From Kineosporia mesophila (GTDB taxonomy: Bacteria > Actinomycetota > Actinomycetes > Actinomycetales > Kineosporiaceae), in contig NZ_JAJOMA010000041.1 in the NCBI RefSeq assembly GCF_021129235.1, forward strand, positions 1-37,450: 37,450 nucleotides of DNA, in the 5' to 3' direction. A program made the translations under genes and the position numbers. The notes under the pieces were generated by a model. It was not told the DNA's origin. It saw only the letters and a program-made list of their open reading frames with translations, and did not search any database. Shown one piece after another: positions 1 through 9,251 of this stretch. Each line of letters begins with the position of its first letter. The stretch's first letter is position 1.

Positions 1-195
1 GGGGTGGCCGGGGTGGCCGGGGTGGCCAAGGCGGCCAAGGTGGACGAGGCGGCCGGGTCGGCCGGGGTGAACGGGGCGGACGAGGCGGCGGGGCGGACGA
101 GGCGGACGAGGCGGCCAAGGTGGCCAAGGTGGACGGGGCACCGGGTCAGCCGGGTCAGCCGGGGCGGCCGGGTCAGCCGGGGTGGACGGAGTGGA
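1..195. repeat. GC-rich minisatellite-like tandem repeat
   Basis: The first ~195 bases are degenerate 9-bp-like units: ggccggggt several times, then ggccaaggt and ggacgaggc variants, then cgggtcagc/cggggcggc variants. The period is a multiple of three, so all forward frames give repeat peptides. One frame gives Gly-Gly-Arg/Gln triplets followed by collagen-like Gly-Gln-Pro/Gly-Arg-Pro triplets. The array touches the window edge, so its full length and whether it belongs to a coding region to the left cannot be decided. The collagen-like frame runs into the antisense of the next gene, which argues against a real downstream product. Bases 196-278 show nothing further. Confidence 0.7.
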
Positions 196-278
196 CGGGG
201 CCGGCTGATCAGGGATGGTCTGGCGCAGGCGGGCCCGAGGTGAGCAACCGCGTCCTCAATTCTGAAACTCCCGCGCTT

Positions 279-839
279 TCAGAAATAGTGGGGCTGCGCC
301 TGGGTCGGGTCAGCTCGCACGATGTCGAGGCCGGGCACGGCCATGAGTTCTTCGACAGCGGCCTCGGAGGCGCCGATGCCGGCCCAGTGCGGGTCGATGT
401 CGCGGGCCACGCACCAGGCGTGGTCGGCCGGCCAGACGAATGCCGGGGGAGGGGGGTTCTCGTCGTGGCCTGCCACCCATTGCCCGTAAGCGCTCAGGGG
501 GCCCTCGAAAAGGTAATAGGCGCGGTTGGGGATCTCGACGTCGGCCGGACCGGACCCCTCGGGGGTCACGCCCCATCCCTCCCAGAGGCAGAAGTAGCCG
601 AGTCGGGGGGTGCGGGTGTGACGCGACAGCACGTCGAGCAGCAGGCCCAGCTGGCGGTGCTCGGAGAGGGCTTGAGTGCTGTTGTCGGTGGCGCCCGGGT
701 GTTCCGGATCGGGCATGAACCGCAGCCGGGCGTGCGCGGGCAGGCTCGGGGGCCCGAATACGGCGGTTTCGGACCAGTCCTGTGCCGCTCCGGTGATCCA
801 CGAAGCCGCAGTCAGATGAGTGGAGGGCAAAAGGGACAT
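279..839 (-). CDS. conserved actinobacterial hypothetical protein
   Basis: A 186-residue soluble protein with no signal peptide or membrane segment. The C-terminal half has the pattern FVWPADHAWCVARDIDPHWA, then GIGAS, then a short acidic-hydrophobic tail. I recognise this as a widespread actinobacterial hypothetical family with no assigned function to my knowledge. The frame stays open 30 codons further upstream, but I chose the ATG at 839: it removes a low-quality N-terminus and restores a 62-bp divergent gap to the TetR gene. The Shine-Dalgarno (GGGAG) lies unusually close to this ATG, so the start is uncertain. It is divergent from the TetR regulator and may be its target. The role is unknown. 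Confidence 0.7.
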   Translation of the reverse strand: MSLLPSTHLTAASWITGAAQDWSETAVFGPPSLPAHARLRFMPDPEHPGATDNSTQALSEHRQLGLLLDVLSRHTRTPRLGYFCLWEGWGVTPEGSGPADVEIPNRAYYLFEGPLSAYGQWVAGHDENPPPPAFVWPADHAWCVARDIDPHWAGIGASEAAVEELMAVPGLDIVRADPTQAQPHYF

Positions 840-860
840 GCTCCCAGCGTGACAGACAAT

Positions 861-874
861 GTTGGTTAACGAAC
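861..874. promoter_or_regulatory. candidate TetR operator in divergent gap
   Basis: gttggttaacgaac is a 14-bp inverted repeat centred on TTAA with one mismatch. It lies in the 62-bp gap between the divergent genes starting at 839 and 902. Position and size suit autoregulation by the adjacent TetR protein plus control of the hypothetical gene. This is inferred from symmetry and location only. Confidence 0.45.
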
Positions 875-901
875 GAAAGGTTACGTGCGTATTATCGAGG
901 G

Positions 902-1525
902 GTGGAGAAGACCGGGACGACCCGTACACGTAATCGCCGGGGCGAGGGTGGCCGCCTGCGTGAGGAAATCATCCAGGCTGCCATTGATCTGCTCGACGAG
1001 ACCGGTGACGAACGGAACCTGACGCTGCGGTCGATCGCGCGCCAGGCCGGCATCGCGGCGCCGTCGATCTACAAGCACTTTCCCGACCAGCCGGCGATCA
1101 TGCTCGCCGTCGTGCAGAGCGCCTTCGTGGAGCTGAACGCGGCCCTGCGGGCGGCGGACGCGGGGGACGACCCGCGCGTTCGGCTCGAGTCGGTCTGTCA
1201 CGCGTACCTGAAGTTCGCGCAGACCCACCCCCAGCGCTACCGCACGATGTTCGGTGGGCTCTGGGTGCCGACTCTGGGGGAGGGCACCTCGGTGACCGCG
1301 GACGACCTGGGCGCGCTGGGGGTGGAGAGCTTCGAGATTCTTACCGGGTCGCTCGTCGACTGCGCCGCTGCGGGCAAATCGGCCAGTCAGGACCCGGCCA
1401 CCGATGCCGTCGCGCTGTGGCTGGGCCTGCACGGCCTGGCCCATCAGCGGGCCGTGACGGCTGCCTTTCCCTGGCCTGCCGACATCGAGCAGCGGATCGT
1501 CGCCTCACTGGCCCATCTCTCCTGA
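902..1525 (+). CDS. TetR/AcrR family transcriptional regulator
   Basis: A 207-residue one-component regulator. The N-terminal TetR DNA-binding domain covers residues ~18-65, with the helix-turn-helix LTLRSIARQAGIAAPSIYKHF at ~40-60. The C-terminal ligand/dimer domain (~80-205) contains AYLKFAQTHPQRYRTMFGG and a late LWLGLHGLAHQR stretch, as in the WHG/TetR_C_13-type subgroup. The start is GTG at 902; the basic N-terminal arm RTRNRR is usual for the family. It is divergent from the hypothetical gene ending at 279 and is followed after 12 bp by a LysR gene, so the two regulators may be cotranscribed. The effector is unknown. Confidence 0.9.
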   Translation: MEKTGTTRTRNRRGEGGRLREEIIQAAIDLLDETGDERNLTLRSIARQAGIAAPSIYKHFPDQPAIMLAVVQSAFVELNAALRAADAGDDPRVRLESVCHAYLKFAQTHPQRYRTMFGGLWVPTLGEGTSVTADDLGALGVESFEILTGSLVDCAAAGKSASQDPATDAVALWLGLHGLAHQRAVTAAFPWPADIEQRIVASLAHLS

Positions 1526-1537
1526 CCGGCCTGCACC

Positions 1538-2398
1538 ATGGCTGACCTGGACCTGCGCCGGCTGCGGTACTTCGTCACGCTCGCCGCGACCCTGAACTAC
1601 GGTCAGGCGGCGCAGGCCCTGCACATTGCCCAGCCCGCGCTCAGCCGGTCGATCAGCACTCTTGAACGAGAGCTCGGCGTCACGCTTTTCGAGCGTTCAC
1701 GAGCGGGGACGAAGCTGACCGCGGCCGGGGAGTTGCTGCGGGACGAGGCCCAGACGCTGCTGCACTCGGCCGAGATCCTGCAGCAGCGTCTGCGCCGGGC
1801 CGACCGTGCGAGCCTGACCGTGGGTTTCATGCCCGGCCTGATCCTCACCCCGTTGGTGCGGCACCTGGAGGAACGGTTCGTTGGGCTGCGCGTGCACGCC
1901 CTCCGCACCTCCTGGGCCGACCAGCTCACCGGGCTGCGCGACGGCCGGTTCGACGCCTGCCTGGCCCATCGGCCCTTCGACGACGAAGGGCTCACTGTCG
2001 TGGACCTCTTCGAGGAACCCCGCCTGGTCGCACTGCCGCTGGACCACCCGTGCTCCGGCCGCCCCGAGATCACGCTCGCCGACCTGGCCGATGACGAACT
2101 GCTCCAGCCCGCCCGGGCCGTACCCGGCTGGCCCGGCGCCTACGCCACGGCCTGCGAGGCGCCGCCGTCGGTGGAGGAGAAGTTCGAGCAGGTCGCCGCG
2201 GGCCGGGGCATCGTGATCGTGCCGCTGTCCGCCTCGCGCTATTACCACCGCCCCGACCTGGCCTTCTCCCGGGTGAACGACCTGGACCCGGTACGGGTGT
2301 GCCTGGTGATCGAGACCCGCCGCACCGAACCGACGCTCCACGAACTGCTCCAGGCCGCGCCGAAGCTCCTGACCAGCCCTGATGCCGGCCCGGCATGA
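1538..2398 (+). CDS. LysR family transcriptional regulator
   Basis: 286 residues, a normal LysR length. The N-terminal winged helix-turn-helix (~5-63) has the hallmark LNYGQAAQALHIAQPALSRS and a linker of the LGVTLFERS type. The substrate-binding domain (~90-275) begins at LTVGFMPG. The start is ATG at 1538. The SDR gene lies on the same strand 82 bp downstream, which departs from the classical divergent LysR-target layout. Several small palindromes lie in that gap (accagctggt 2406-2415; cctcaccgtgagg 2425-2437), so it may still act there. The effector is unknown. Confidence 0.92.
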   Translation: MADLDLRRLRYFVTLAATLNYGQAAQALHIAQPALSRSISTLERELGVTLFERSRAGTKLTAAGELLRDEAQTLLHSAEILQQRLRRADRASLTVGFMPGLILTPLVRHLEERFVGLRVHALRTSWADQLTGLRDGRFDACLAHRPFDDEGLTVVDLFEEPRLVALPLDHPCSGRPEITLADLADDELLQPARAVPGWPGAYATACEAPPSVEEKFEQVAAGRGIVIVPLSASRYYHRPDLAFSRVNDLDPVRVCLVIETRRTEPTLHELLQAAPKLLTSPDAGPA

Positions 2399-2480
2399 GT
2401 TGGTAACCAGCTGGTCCTGGACGCCCTCACCGTGAGGCACCCAGGGTGGGAGGACATCGTCGTCCGGAAGGAACGTCCTC

Positions 2481-3191
2481 TTGTCTCTCTCGCCTTCTGC
2501 CCGTGTCGTCATCATCGGCGGCACCAGTGGCATCGGCCTCGCCGTCGCCCACCAGGTCGCCGCCACCGGCGCCCGGGTGATCATCGGATCGCGCTCGCCG
2601 CAGTCGGTGGAGCAGGCGCTCACCGGGCTGCCCGAAAACGCCTCGGGGGCTGCGGTCGACGTCACCGATCCGGCCTCCCTGCAGGAGTTTCTCGACGCGG
2701 CCGGACCGTTCGACCATCTCGCCTACACCGCGGGCGACGAGCTCGTCCGTGGCCCGATCAGTTCCTACGATCCTGAGCGGGCGGCGGCCTTCTTCGACGT
2801 GCGCTTCTTCCGGGCGCTCGACGCCGTGCGCCTGGCCCGGCCCCACCTGCACGAACGCGGTTCGATCACTCTGACCGCCGGTGCTGCGGCCCTGCACGGC
2901 GGACCGGGGCGGGCGCTGGGTGGGGCTGTCGGGGGTGCGGTGATCGCTGCTGCCCGGTCTTTGGCCGTCGAGCTGGCGCCGGTGCGGGTCAACGTGATCG
3001 CTCCCGGCCTGGTGCGCACGCCGCTGTTCCGGGACCTGCCGGCCTCCTTCTTCGAACAGGCCGGTGAAGCAACACTTCTGGGGCGGGTGGCGGAACCGGA
3101 GGATGTTGCGCAGGCGTTCGTCGCGGCCATGGAGCAGGATTATCTGACTGGGAACGTCACGGTGGTCGACGGGGGAAGCGTGCTGAAATGA
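2481..3191 (+). CDS. SDR-fold protein lacking the catalytic Ser-Tyr-Lys
   Basis: 236 residues with a Rossmann fold. The cofactor loop is GGTSGIG (13-19), D60 lies in the VDVTD motif, and TAG stands where NAG is usual. The C-terminal VNVIAPGLVRTPLF and VTVVDGG are typical SDR. The catalytic positions are not: lined up on the downstream ARSLAVEL helix, the Tyr and Lys positions hold Gly147 and Gly151, and the Ser position is Ala133. The protein may bind nucleotide but is unlikely to be a standard dehydrogenase. The start is TTG at 2481, supported by GGAAGGAA at 2466-2473. It follows the LysR gene. Actinomycete SDR-like proteins with a degenerate active site exist, so this may be an atypical subfamily rather than decay. 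Confidence 0.85.
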   Translation: MSLSPSARVVIIGGTSGIGLAVAHQVAATGARVIIGSRSPQSVEQALTGLPENASGAAVDVTDPASLQEFLDAAGPFDHLAYTAGDELVRGPISSYDPERAAAFFDVRFFRALDAVRLARPHLHERGSITLTAGAAALHGGPGRALGGAVGGAVIAAARSLAVELAPVRVNVIAPGLVRTPLFRDLPASFFEQAGEATLLGRVAEPEDVAQAFVAAMEQDYLTGNVTVVDGGSVLK

Positions 3192-3276
3192 CCTACGGAT
3201 GAACGGTTCGCTGACATCTGCCTCTCGGGGTACCCCGGTCAGGCTTCGTTCAGGAGTGGGTGCCTAGGCTCGGGGC

Positions 3277-3963
3277 ATGACGTTCGCGCTCACGGTCTTG
3301 CTGTCCCAGATGGGCCCGGCCGCCGTGCTGCTGCTCGCACTGATCATCTTTGCCGAGACAGGTCTGCTGGTGGGGTTCTTCCTGCCCGGTGACTCGCTGC
3401 TGTTTGCCGCCGGGCTGCTCGTGGCCAACGGCACCGTGCCGGTGCCGCTGGTCGTGGTGATCGGGGCGGTCTGGGCCGCCGCGAGTCTGGGGGATCAGCT
3501 GGGGTACTGGATCGGGGGACGCATCGGGCCGCGCCTTTTCGGTGGGAGGCCCGGTCGCTGGATCCGGGCCCGGCACGTCGACGCGGCTAGGGAGTTCTTC
3601 GACCGGCACGGCAGCAAGGCGGTGATCACGGCCCGGTTCGTTGCGCTGGTGCGTACCTTCACGCCGGTGGTGGCGGGGGCCGTGGGCATGCCGCGGCGCC
3701 GCTTCACCGTGTACAACGTGGCCGGTGGGCTGCTGTGGACGGCCGGGATGCTGCTGAGCGGGTACTTCCTCGGGGCGATCCCGTTCGTCGCCGACCACGT
3801 CGAGCTCACGACCCTCGCTCTCGACGCGCTCGTGGTGACGCCGGCGGTGGTGGCGTTCCTGATCCGGTGGTGGCGTCGGCCTCCGGATGGGGCGATGAGC
3901 GCCGCGCACCGTGGTGCGGGCGCCCGAGCGGTGGCGGAATCTGGTTCAGGTGCACGTTCCTGA
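3277..3963 (+). CDS. DedA family (VTT domain) membrane protein
   Basis: 228 residues, integral membrane. The DedA signatures are present: FAETGLLVGFFLPGDSLLF (~25-43), LGDQLGYWIGGRIG (~72-85), then FFDRHGSKAVITARFVALVRTFTPVVAG (~108-135), the conserved Arg-rich amphipathic stretch of this family. Hydrophobic segments lie at ~5-25, 35-70, 130-160 and 170-200. DedA proteins are linked to membrane-lipid (undecaprenyl-phosphate or phospholipid) flipping and envelope homeostasis. The specific substrate here is not deducible. The gene appears monocistronic. The C-terminal ~25 residues are low-complexity and hydrophilic. The following 230 bp hold only the presumed promoter of the secreted protein gene. 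Confidence 0.9.
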   Translation: MTFALTVLLSQMGPAAVLLLALIIFAETGLLVGFFLPGDSLLFAAGLLVANGTVPVPLVVVIGAVWAAASLGDQLGYWIGGRIGPRLFGGRPGRWIRARHVDAAREFFDRHGSKAVITARFVALVRTFTPVVAGAVGMPRRRFTVYNVAGGLLWTAGMLLSGYFLGAIPFVADHVELTTLALDALVVTPAVVAFLIRWWRRPPDGAMSAAHRGAGARAVAESGSGARS

Positions 3964-4193
3964 CCCGGAAACCTGTTTCGCTCCTGAGTGATTCACCGTG
4001 CTGTGCAGTGGAACGGATGAAGTCCCGACGGCCGGAACTTCAGCGGGCCGGCAGTCACGGTCCATGTTCCGGTCGCGGATCGTTCACTTGCCGGTGACGT
4101 AATGGCCGAGCTTGGTCATTCGGGGTAAATCGGATGCGCTTCGGGGGCGCCGATGCCTTAATTCGTTCGTTTCCGTTTCTGGGGAGGATATTC

Positions 4194-4691
4194 GTGGCAA
4201 ACACCGCTCTGCTCGCGTCCCGCTTTCGCCGTGCCCCGCTGGTACTCGTTGCCTTGGTGACGTTGCTGCTGTCTGCGGGATTCGTCACCGTCGCTTCACC
4301 GGCCTCGGCGGCCACCGTGCTGGGGACATCGACGATCGTCAACGTCAATTACACCAACGACTGCCTGAGCTCGAACTTCGCGGGCAGTGTCTATGCCACG
4401 CCGTGCAGTGGAAGCGAGTACCACCGCTGGCAGAAGATGAGCAACGGCGAACTGCGTAACGTGGGAACGGGCCTGTGCCTGAGCGCGAACGCGGACGACG
4501 TGTACACGGTTGCCTGCAGCGATGCCCGGACCCACGTCTGGTTACATCACCTGGTGACCGGCACGGCCAACAGCTACTACCTCGGCAACAACTACTACAA
4601 CACCATGGAACTGAGCATGAACGACGCCAACGACGTGTACCTGGCCGGTGGCAATAACATTCTCGCTCACATGTGGTATACGAACTTCTGA
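4194..4691 (+). CDS. secreted ricin-type beta-trefoil-like protein
   Basis: 165 residues. The start is GTG at 4194, chosen because ggggagg sits 7 nt upstream (4181-4187) and because it places a clean signal peptide first: basic RFRR (10-13), hydrophobic core 15-34, and an Ala-X-Ala-like site after residue 39. The mature part has DCLSS...TPC and LCLSA...VAC cysteine pairs, HRWQ, and repeated G/L/Y-rich strands, resembling ricin B/carbohydrate-binding trefoil repeats. It has no catalytic domain, so it is probably an extracellular carbohydrate-binding or lectin-like protein. The third repeat is divergent. It ends at a strong terminator. Confidence 0.72.
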   Translation: MANTALLASRFRRAPLVLVALVTLLLSAGFVTVASPASAATVLGTSTIVNVNYTNDCLSSNFAGSVYATPCSGSEYHRWQKMSNGELRNVGTGLCLSANADDVYTVACSDARTHVWLHHLVTGTANSYYLGNNYYNTMELSMNDANDVYLAGGNNILAHMWYTNF

Positions 4692-4697
4692 TGAATC

Positions 4698-4739
4698 AGG
4701 GCGATGGACCGTCCTGTTCACGGGGTGGTCCATCGCCCT
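4698..4739. terminator. bidirectional intrinsic terminator-like hairpin
   Basis: agggcgatggacc (4698-4710) pairs perfectly with ggtccatcgccct (4727-4739), giving a 13-bp stem and a 16-nt loop. It sits just after the stop of the secreted protein gene and just before the stop of the convergent XRE gene, so it can serve both strands. There is no long T-tract, as is usual in high-GC actinomycetes. Confidence 0.8.
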
Positions 4740-4754
4740 CCTGATGGTTCGTGC

Positions 4755-6770
<2,016 letters not shown>

Positions 6771-6830
6771 CCGGGTTTTATCGGACTGGGTCGTCCGCCG
6801 TGCGCTCGTCGGAGAAACGTGACGAAGCGG

Positions 6831-7613
6831 TCAGCTCTGGCGGAGGAGGTACTCGCGCCATGCCCGTGAATACTGGGCAATCTCCTGAGGCCAGTCCTTC
6901 GGGCCGGGCATGATTGCGATCTCGTCCCAAATAGCCTGGAAAGTGTCGGCGAACGCGGTTACGGCGGCCGCTGGCCGGTTTTGCCAGGCTGGAATGCGCG
7001 ACGCCCAAGCATCAGCTGAGGCAGGTGTGTGACCGTGCCTGACCAGGTAGACGGCCCAGATGAAGGGGTCGACCCAGGCTGGCCCGGCCGTGAGCCAGGC
7101 CCAATCGATGACGTGAGCCCCCCGGGCACTGATCATGACGTTGTCCGTGTGCAGGTCGGTGTGCAAGAGGGCCGGCCCGGCCGGACAGCCGGGCCAGCGC
7201 GTCTCGGCTCTGAGCGATGCGGTTACTGCCGAGTGGGTGCCGAGTTCGGCAATGGTGGTTGCCACGACACCGAGGTCGGCAGACCCGGGTCGGTAGTCGG
7301 CAGGCCGCGATTCGGACGGCAGAGCATCGAAGGCGATGATGTCCCAGGCGGGGCCTACGCTGCGCCACTTCACAGCCGGACAGAAACCGGGCAGGATCGC
7401 CGCCGCGCTGGCCTCGCGTTCCTGAGTCTTCCAGGGACGGTCGTGCCGGATGGGTAGACCCTTGATGAATAGACGGTTTCGGCCCTGGGTAACGATCCCG
7501 GCGATAGCACTGTTCCTGCCTGGTCCGACGGTCTCGTACGAGTCGATGGGACCAAGGTGGGCGACGACAGCGTCGAGTGCTTCAGCAGGAAGCTCGGTGA
7601 TTCTGTCGGGCAC
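6831..7613 (-). CDS. aminoglycoside phosphotransferase/choline-kinase-like kinase
   Basis: 260 residues. The catalytic loop HTDLHTDN at ~165-172 (Brenner-type HxDxxxxN) and the metal-binding Asp in VIDWAW follow at the usual spacing. The N-lobe (~1-95) is short, with RLFIKGLP as the probable lysine strand. Such kinases phosphorylate small molecules, sugars or peptides. The gene is on the same strand as, and downstream of, the radical SAM gene and peptide gene, with a strong hairpin between. It could be a tailoring kinase, a self-protection enzyme or an unrelated neighbour. The start is GTG at 7613; the Shine-Dalgarno GGAGAGG lies only 2 nt away, so the start may be slightly misplaced. GC is lower than in flanking regions. 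Confidence 0.85.
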   Translation of the reverse strand: MPDRITELPAEALDAVVAHLGPIDSYETVGPGRNSAIAGIVTQGRNRLFIKGLPIRHDRPWKTQEREASAAAILPGFCPAVKWRSVGPAWDIIAFDALPSESRPADYRPGSADLGVVATTIAELGTHSAVTASLRAETRWPGCPAGPALLHTDLHTDNVMISARGAHVIDWAWLTAGPAWVDPFIWAVYLVRHGHTPASADAWASRIPAWQNRPAAAVTAFADTFQAIWDEIAIMPGPKDWPQEIAQYSRAWREYLLRQS

Positions 7614-7636
7614 TGCCTCTCCGATTCCCCGTGACG

Positions 7637-7675
7637 TGTGCTGTCCGGCCGGAGCCGGACCGGCCGGACAGCACA
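7637..7675. terminator. 16-bp perfect hairpin after the peptide gene
   Basis: tgtgctgtccggccgg (7637-7652) and its exact complement (7660-7675) flank a 7-nt loop. On the minus strand it lies 15 nt after the peptide stop and 23 nt before the kinase start. It could terminate most transcripts after the peptide, giving peptide expression in excess over the kinase, or stabilise the peptide mRNA 3' end. Confidence 0.8.
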
Positions 7676-7690
7676 GTACCCCGAGCTACT

Positions 7691-7825
7691 TCAGTTGTAG
7701 GGTTGGTCGTCCCCGGCGCTACAGGAACATCCCTTCAGGTCAAGGCCCTTGAGGTCCTCGATCGGGATGACGCCTTCCTCTAGCTCGCTGGTGCGCGTGG
7801 ATGTCAGTTCCAGGATGACCGTCAT
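7691..7825 (-). CDS. candidate RiPP precursor peptide with CxC core
   Basis: A 44-residue ORF whose ATG overlaps the stop of the radical SAM gene (ATGA), so it is translationally coupled. The N-terminal leader-like part is MTVILELTSTRTSELEEG, followed by VIPIEDLKGLDLK. The candidate core GCSCSAGDDQPYN runs from Gly32, with Cys33 and Cys35 as the only cysteines. Acidic/hydrophobic leader, Gly before the Cys motif, short polar C-terminus and position beside a SPASM enzyme are what a radical SAM-modified peptide should look like. I do not match it to a named family. The core boundary and chemistry (for example Cys thioether links) are inference. Without a modification role it would be a small protein of unknown function. 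Confidence 0.75.
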   Translation of the reverse strand: MTVILELTSTRTSELEEGVIPIEDLKGLDLKGCSCSAGDDQPYN

Positions 7826-8943
7826 GACATTTGCTCCTTCTCACCGTGTTGGCAGTACCTGTTCAGTTCCGCCCCCGCTTCCTGATAGAGCTTCGCCAGC
7901 GGTCGGCACGTGGAGCAGGTGCCGGACAAAGTGCAGCCGGCGCAGCCGCCAGTGCGGAGGTGACCTTCGTCGGCGTAGTCGCCGAGTTTCCGCAGGCCGT
8001 TCGCGCCCTCCTGAAGCACATCGACTTCCTTCTCGCGGGCGATCTTGCAGAAGGTCGCCTTGCCGAGCGGATCGACGGCGAAGAAGGTGTGGCCGGCGTT
8101 GCAACCGGTGAATGGCTTCCGCTTGCGCCCGTGCCGGGTGGACTGCTGGGTCATCACATCGCCCTCCCCGTTGAAGGTGGGGGTGATCTGGTGATAAGAG
8201 AAGTGGCTGATACCGAGGTCTTCGGCGTAGGTGGCCATGTCGGCTTCTTCGGCGTCGTTGTGACGGGTGACAATGATGTTCAGCTTGACCGGCAGCCCGG
8301 CCGCCACCGCTGCCTCCACTCCCCGCTTGAACTGCTTGTACGAGCCCCGCCGCTGGGTCAGGGCCTCGTAGGACTCCTGGGTCGCGCCGTACATGCTGAC
8401 GGCGATCTCCTTCGGCGCAGCCTGCCGGAACGCGTCCAGAATGTCCTCACGCCATAACCTCGACCCGTTAGTCGACAGGTTGACCAGGATGCCGAGCTGT
8501 GACGCGAGGAGGTAAGTCCTCACAAAATCGCGGTCGACGGTTGCCTCGCCACCGGTGACCTGAAGATAAAGAACGCCGACATCGCGAAGAACTTCGAGGA
8601 GCCGTACCTTCTTCTCCCATGGCAGTCCGATGAACGGCTTGTCACCTAGATAGCAATGTGTGCAGTCGTAGTTGCAACCGAGGTTGATCTCGTAAGACGC
8701 CCGGGCGAATGCGGGTTCGGTCTCTTCCCGCACGAGCACTCGCTCTGCGGCCGGGCCGGTGAGATCGTGTACGCCGAGGTAACGGGGCGCGGCCTTGGCC
8801 AACCATTCTGGTACGGAATTGCCATCATCAACAGCATCTTTCAAGCCCAGGTAATGCCTTCGGGTGACCTTCAGTCCGGCGCTGCCGGTGCGTGATGCAA
8901 TGACGTGGTGATCGAGGTACGGCGAGGCAATGAGCTCATGCAC
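7822..8943 (-). CDS. radical SAM/SPASM peptide maturase
   Basis: 373 residues. The radical SAM cluster motif is Cys90-x3-Cys94-x2-Cys97, and TGGE (130-133) is the SAM-binding motif. The C-terminal SPASM set is nearly complete: Cys281, Gly294-x4-Cys299, Cys334-x2-Cys337-x5-Cys343-x2-Cys346, then Cys364, enough for two auxiliary 4Fe-4S clusters. The first ~80 residues precede the core and may recognise the peptide leader. Related enzymes install thioether or C-C crosslinks in ribosomal peptides. The start is GTG at 8943, with GAGAGG 8 nt upstream. It overlaps the 44-residue peptide gene by 4 bp. A sampled stretch (8641-8700) is only 50% GC, which suggests acquisition. Confidence 0.9.
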   Translation of the reverse strand: MHELIASPYLDHHVIASRTGSAGLKVTRRHYLGLKDAVDDGNSVPEWLAKAAPRYLGVHDLTGPAAERVLVREETEPAFARASYEINLGCNYDCTHCYLGDKPFIGLPWEKKVRLLEVLRDVGVLYLQVTGGEATVDRDFVRTYLLASQLGILVNLSTNGSRLWREDILDAFRQAAPKEIAVSMYGATQESYEALTQRRGSYKQFKRGVEAAVAAGLPVKLNIIVTRHNDAEEADMATYAEDLGISHFSYHQITPTFNGEGDVMTQQSTRHGRKRKPFTGCNAGHTFFAVDPLGKATFCKIAREKEVDVLQEGANGLRKLGDYADEGHLRTGGCAGCTLSGTCSTCRPLAKLYQEAGAELNRYCQHGEKEQMS

Positions 8944-9251
8944 TGTTCGGTCCTCTCTGGGGAAGCCCAGGATGCATCACTGGCAGTCTTATTCCTAGGG
9001 CTAAATTCAGTTTGCGTTCATTCAAAAATCTCGCCATGTAATGGTTTGTGAAATCCAAGAAAACTTCGGGGTCAACAAAAGGCGGCGGGCCCGTGTGGAC
9101 CCGGACGCGGCCCTGGCTGCGCGCCGTTGCCCGGGGCACTATGAGTCTCCGTGAGGCGTCCGGAATCGTGACGAAGCATGTGGTTCTGAACCCGGCGGGT
9201 CTAGGTCAAGTTGAGGGCGCGCGGAGTCAACCGCCAGCGTGAGAGCATTTC
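8944..9251. other. AT-rich upstream region of the radical SAM gene
   Basis: About 308 bp without a convincing gene. Bases ~8985-9080 are markedly AT-rich for this genome and presumably hold the radical SAM promoter. No strong -35/-10 pair can be chosen. A minus-strand 67-codon ORF (8936-9139) crosses it, but its codon use is unlike coding DNA here. Confidence 0.5.

Noticed and set aside
1-195. CRISPR array
   Set aside because: Units are contiguous and degenerate, with no unique spacers and no cas genes.
120-869. Forward ORF with collagen-like start
   Set aside because: Most of it is antisense to the conserved gene 279-839; only the repeat itself is noteworthy.
839-929. Longer N-terminus for the hypothetical protein 279-839
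   Set aside because: It would overlap the TetR start and remove the divergent promoter; the extension has no coding character.
8936-9139. 67-codon minus-strand ORF overlapping the start of the radical SAM gene
   Set aside because: It crosses the AT-rich promoter zone, uses codons such as TTA, ATA and TTT that are rare here, and shows no family similarity; treated as upstream region.
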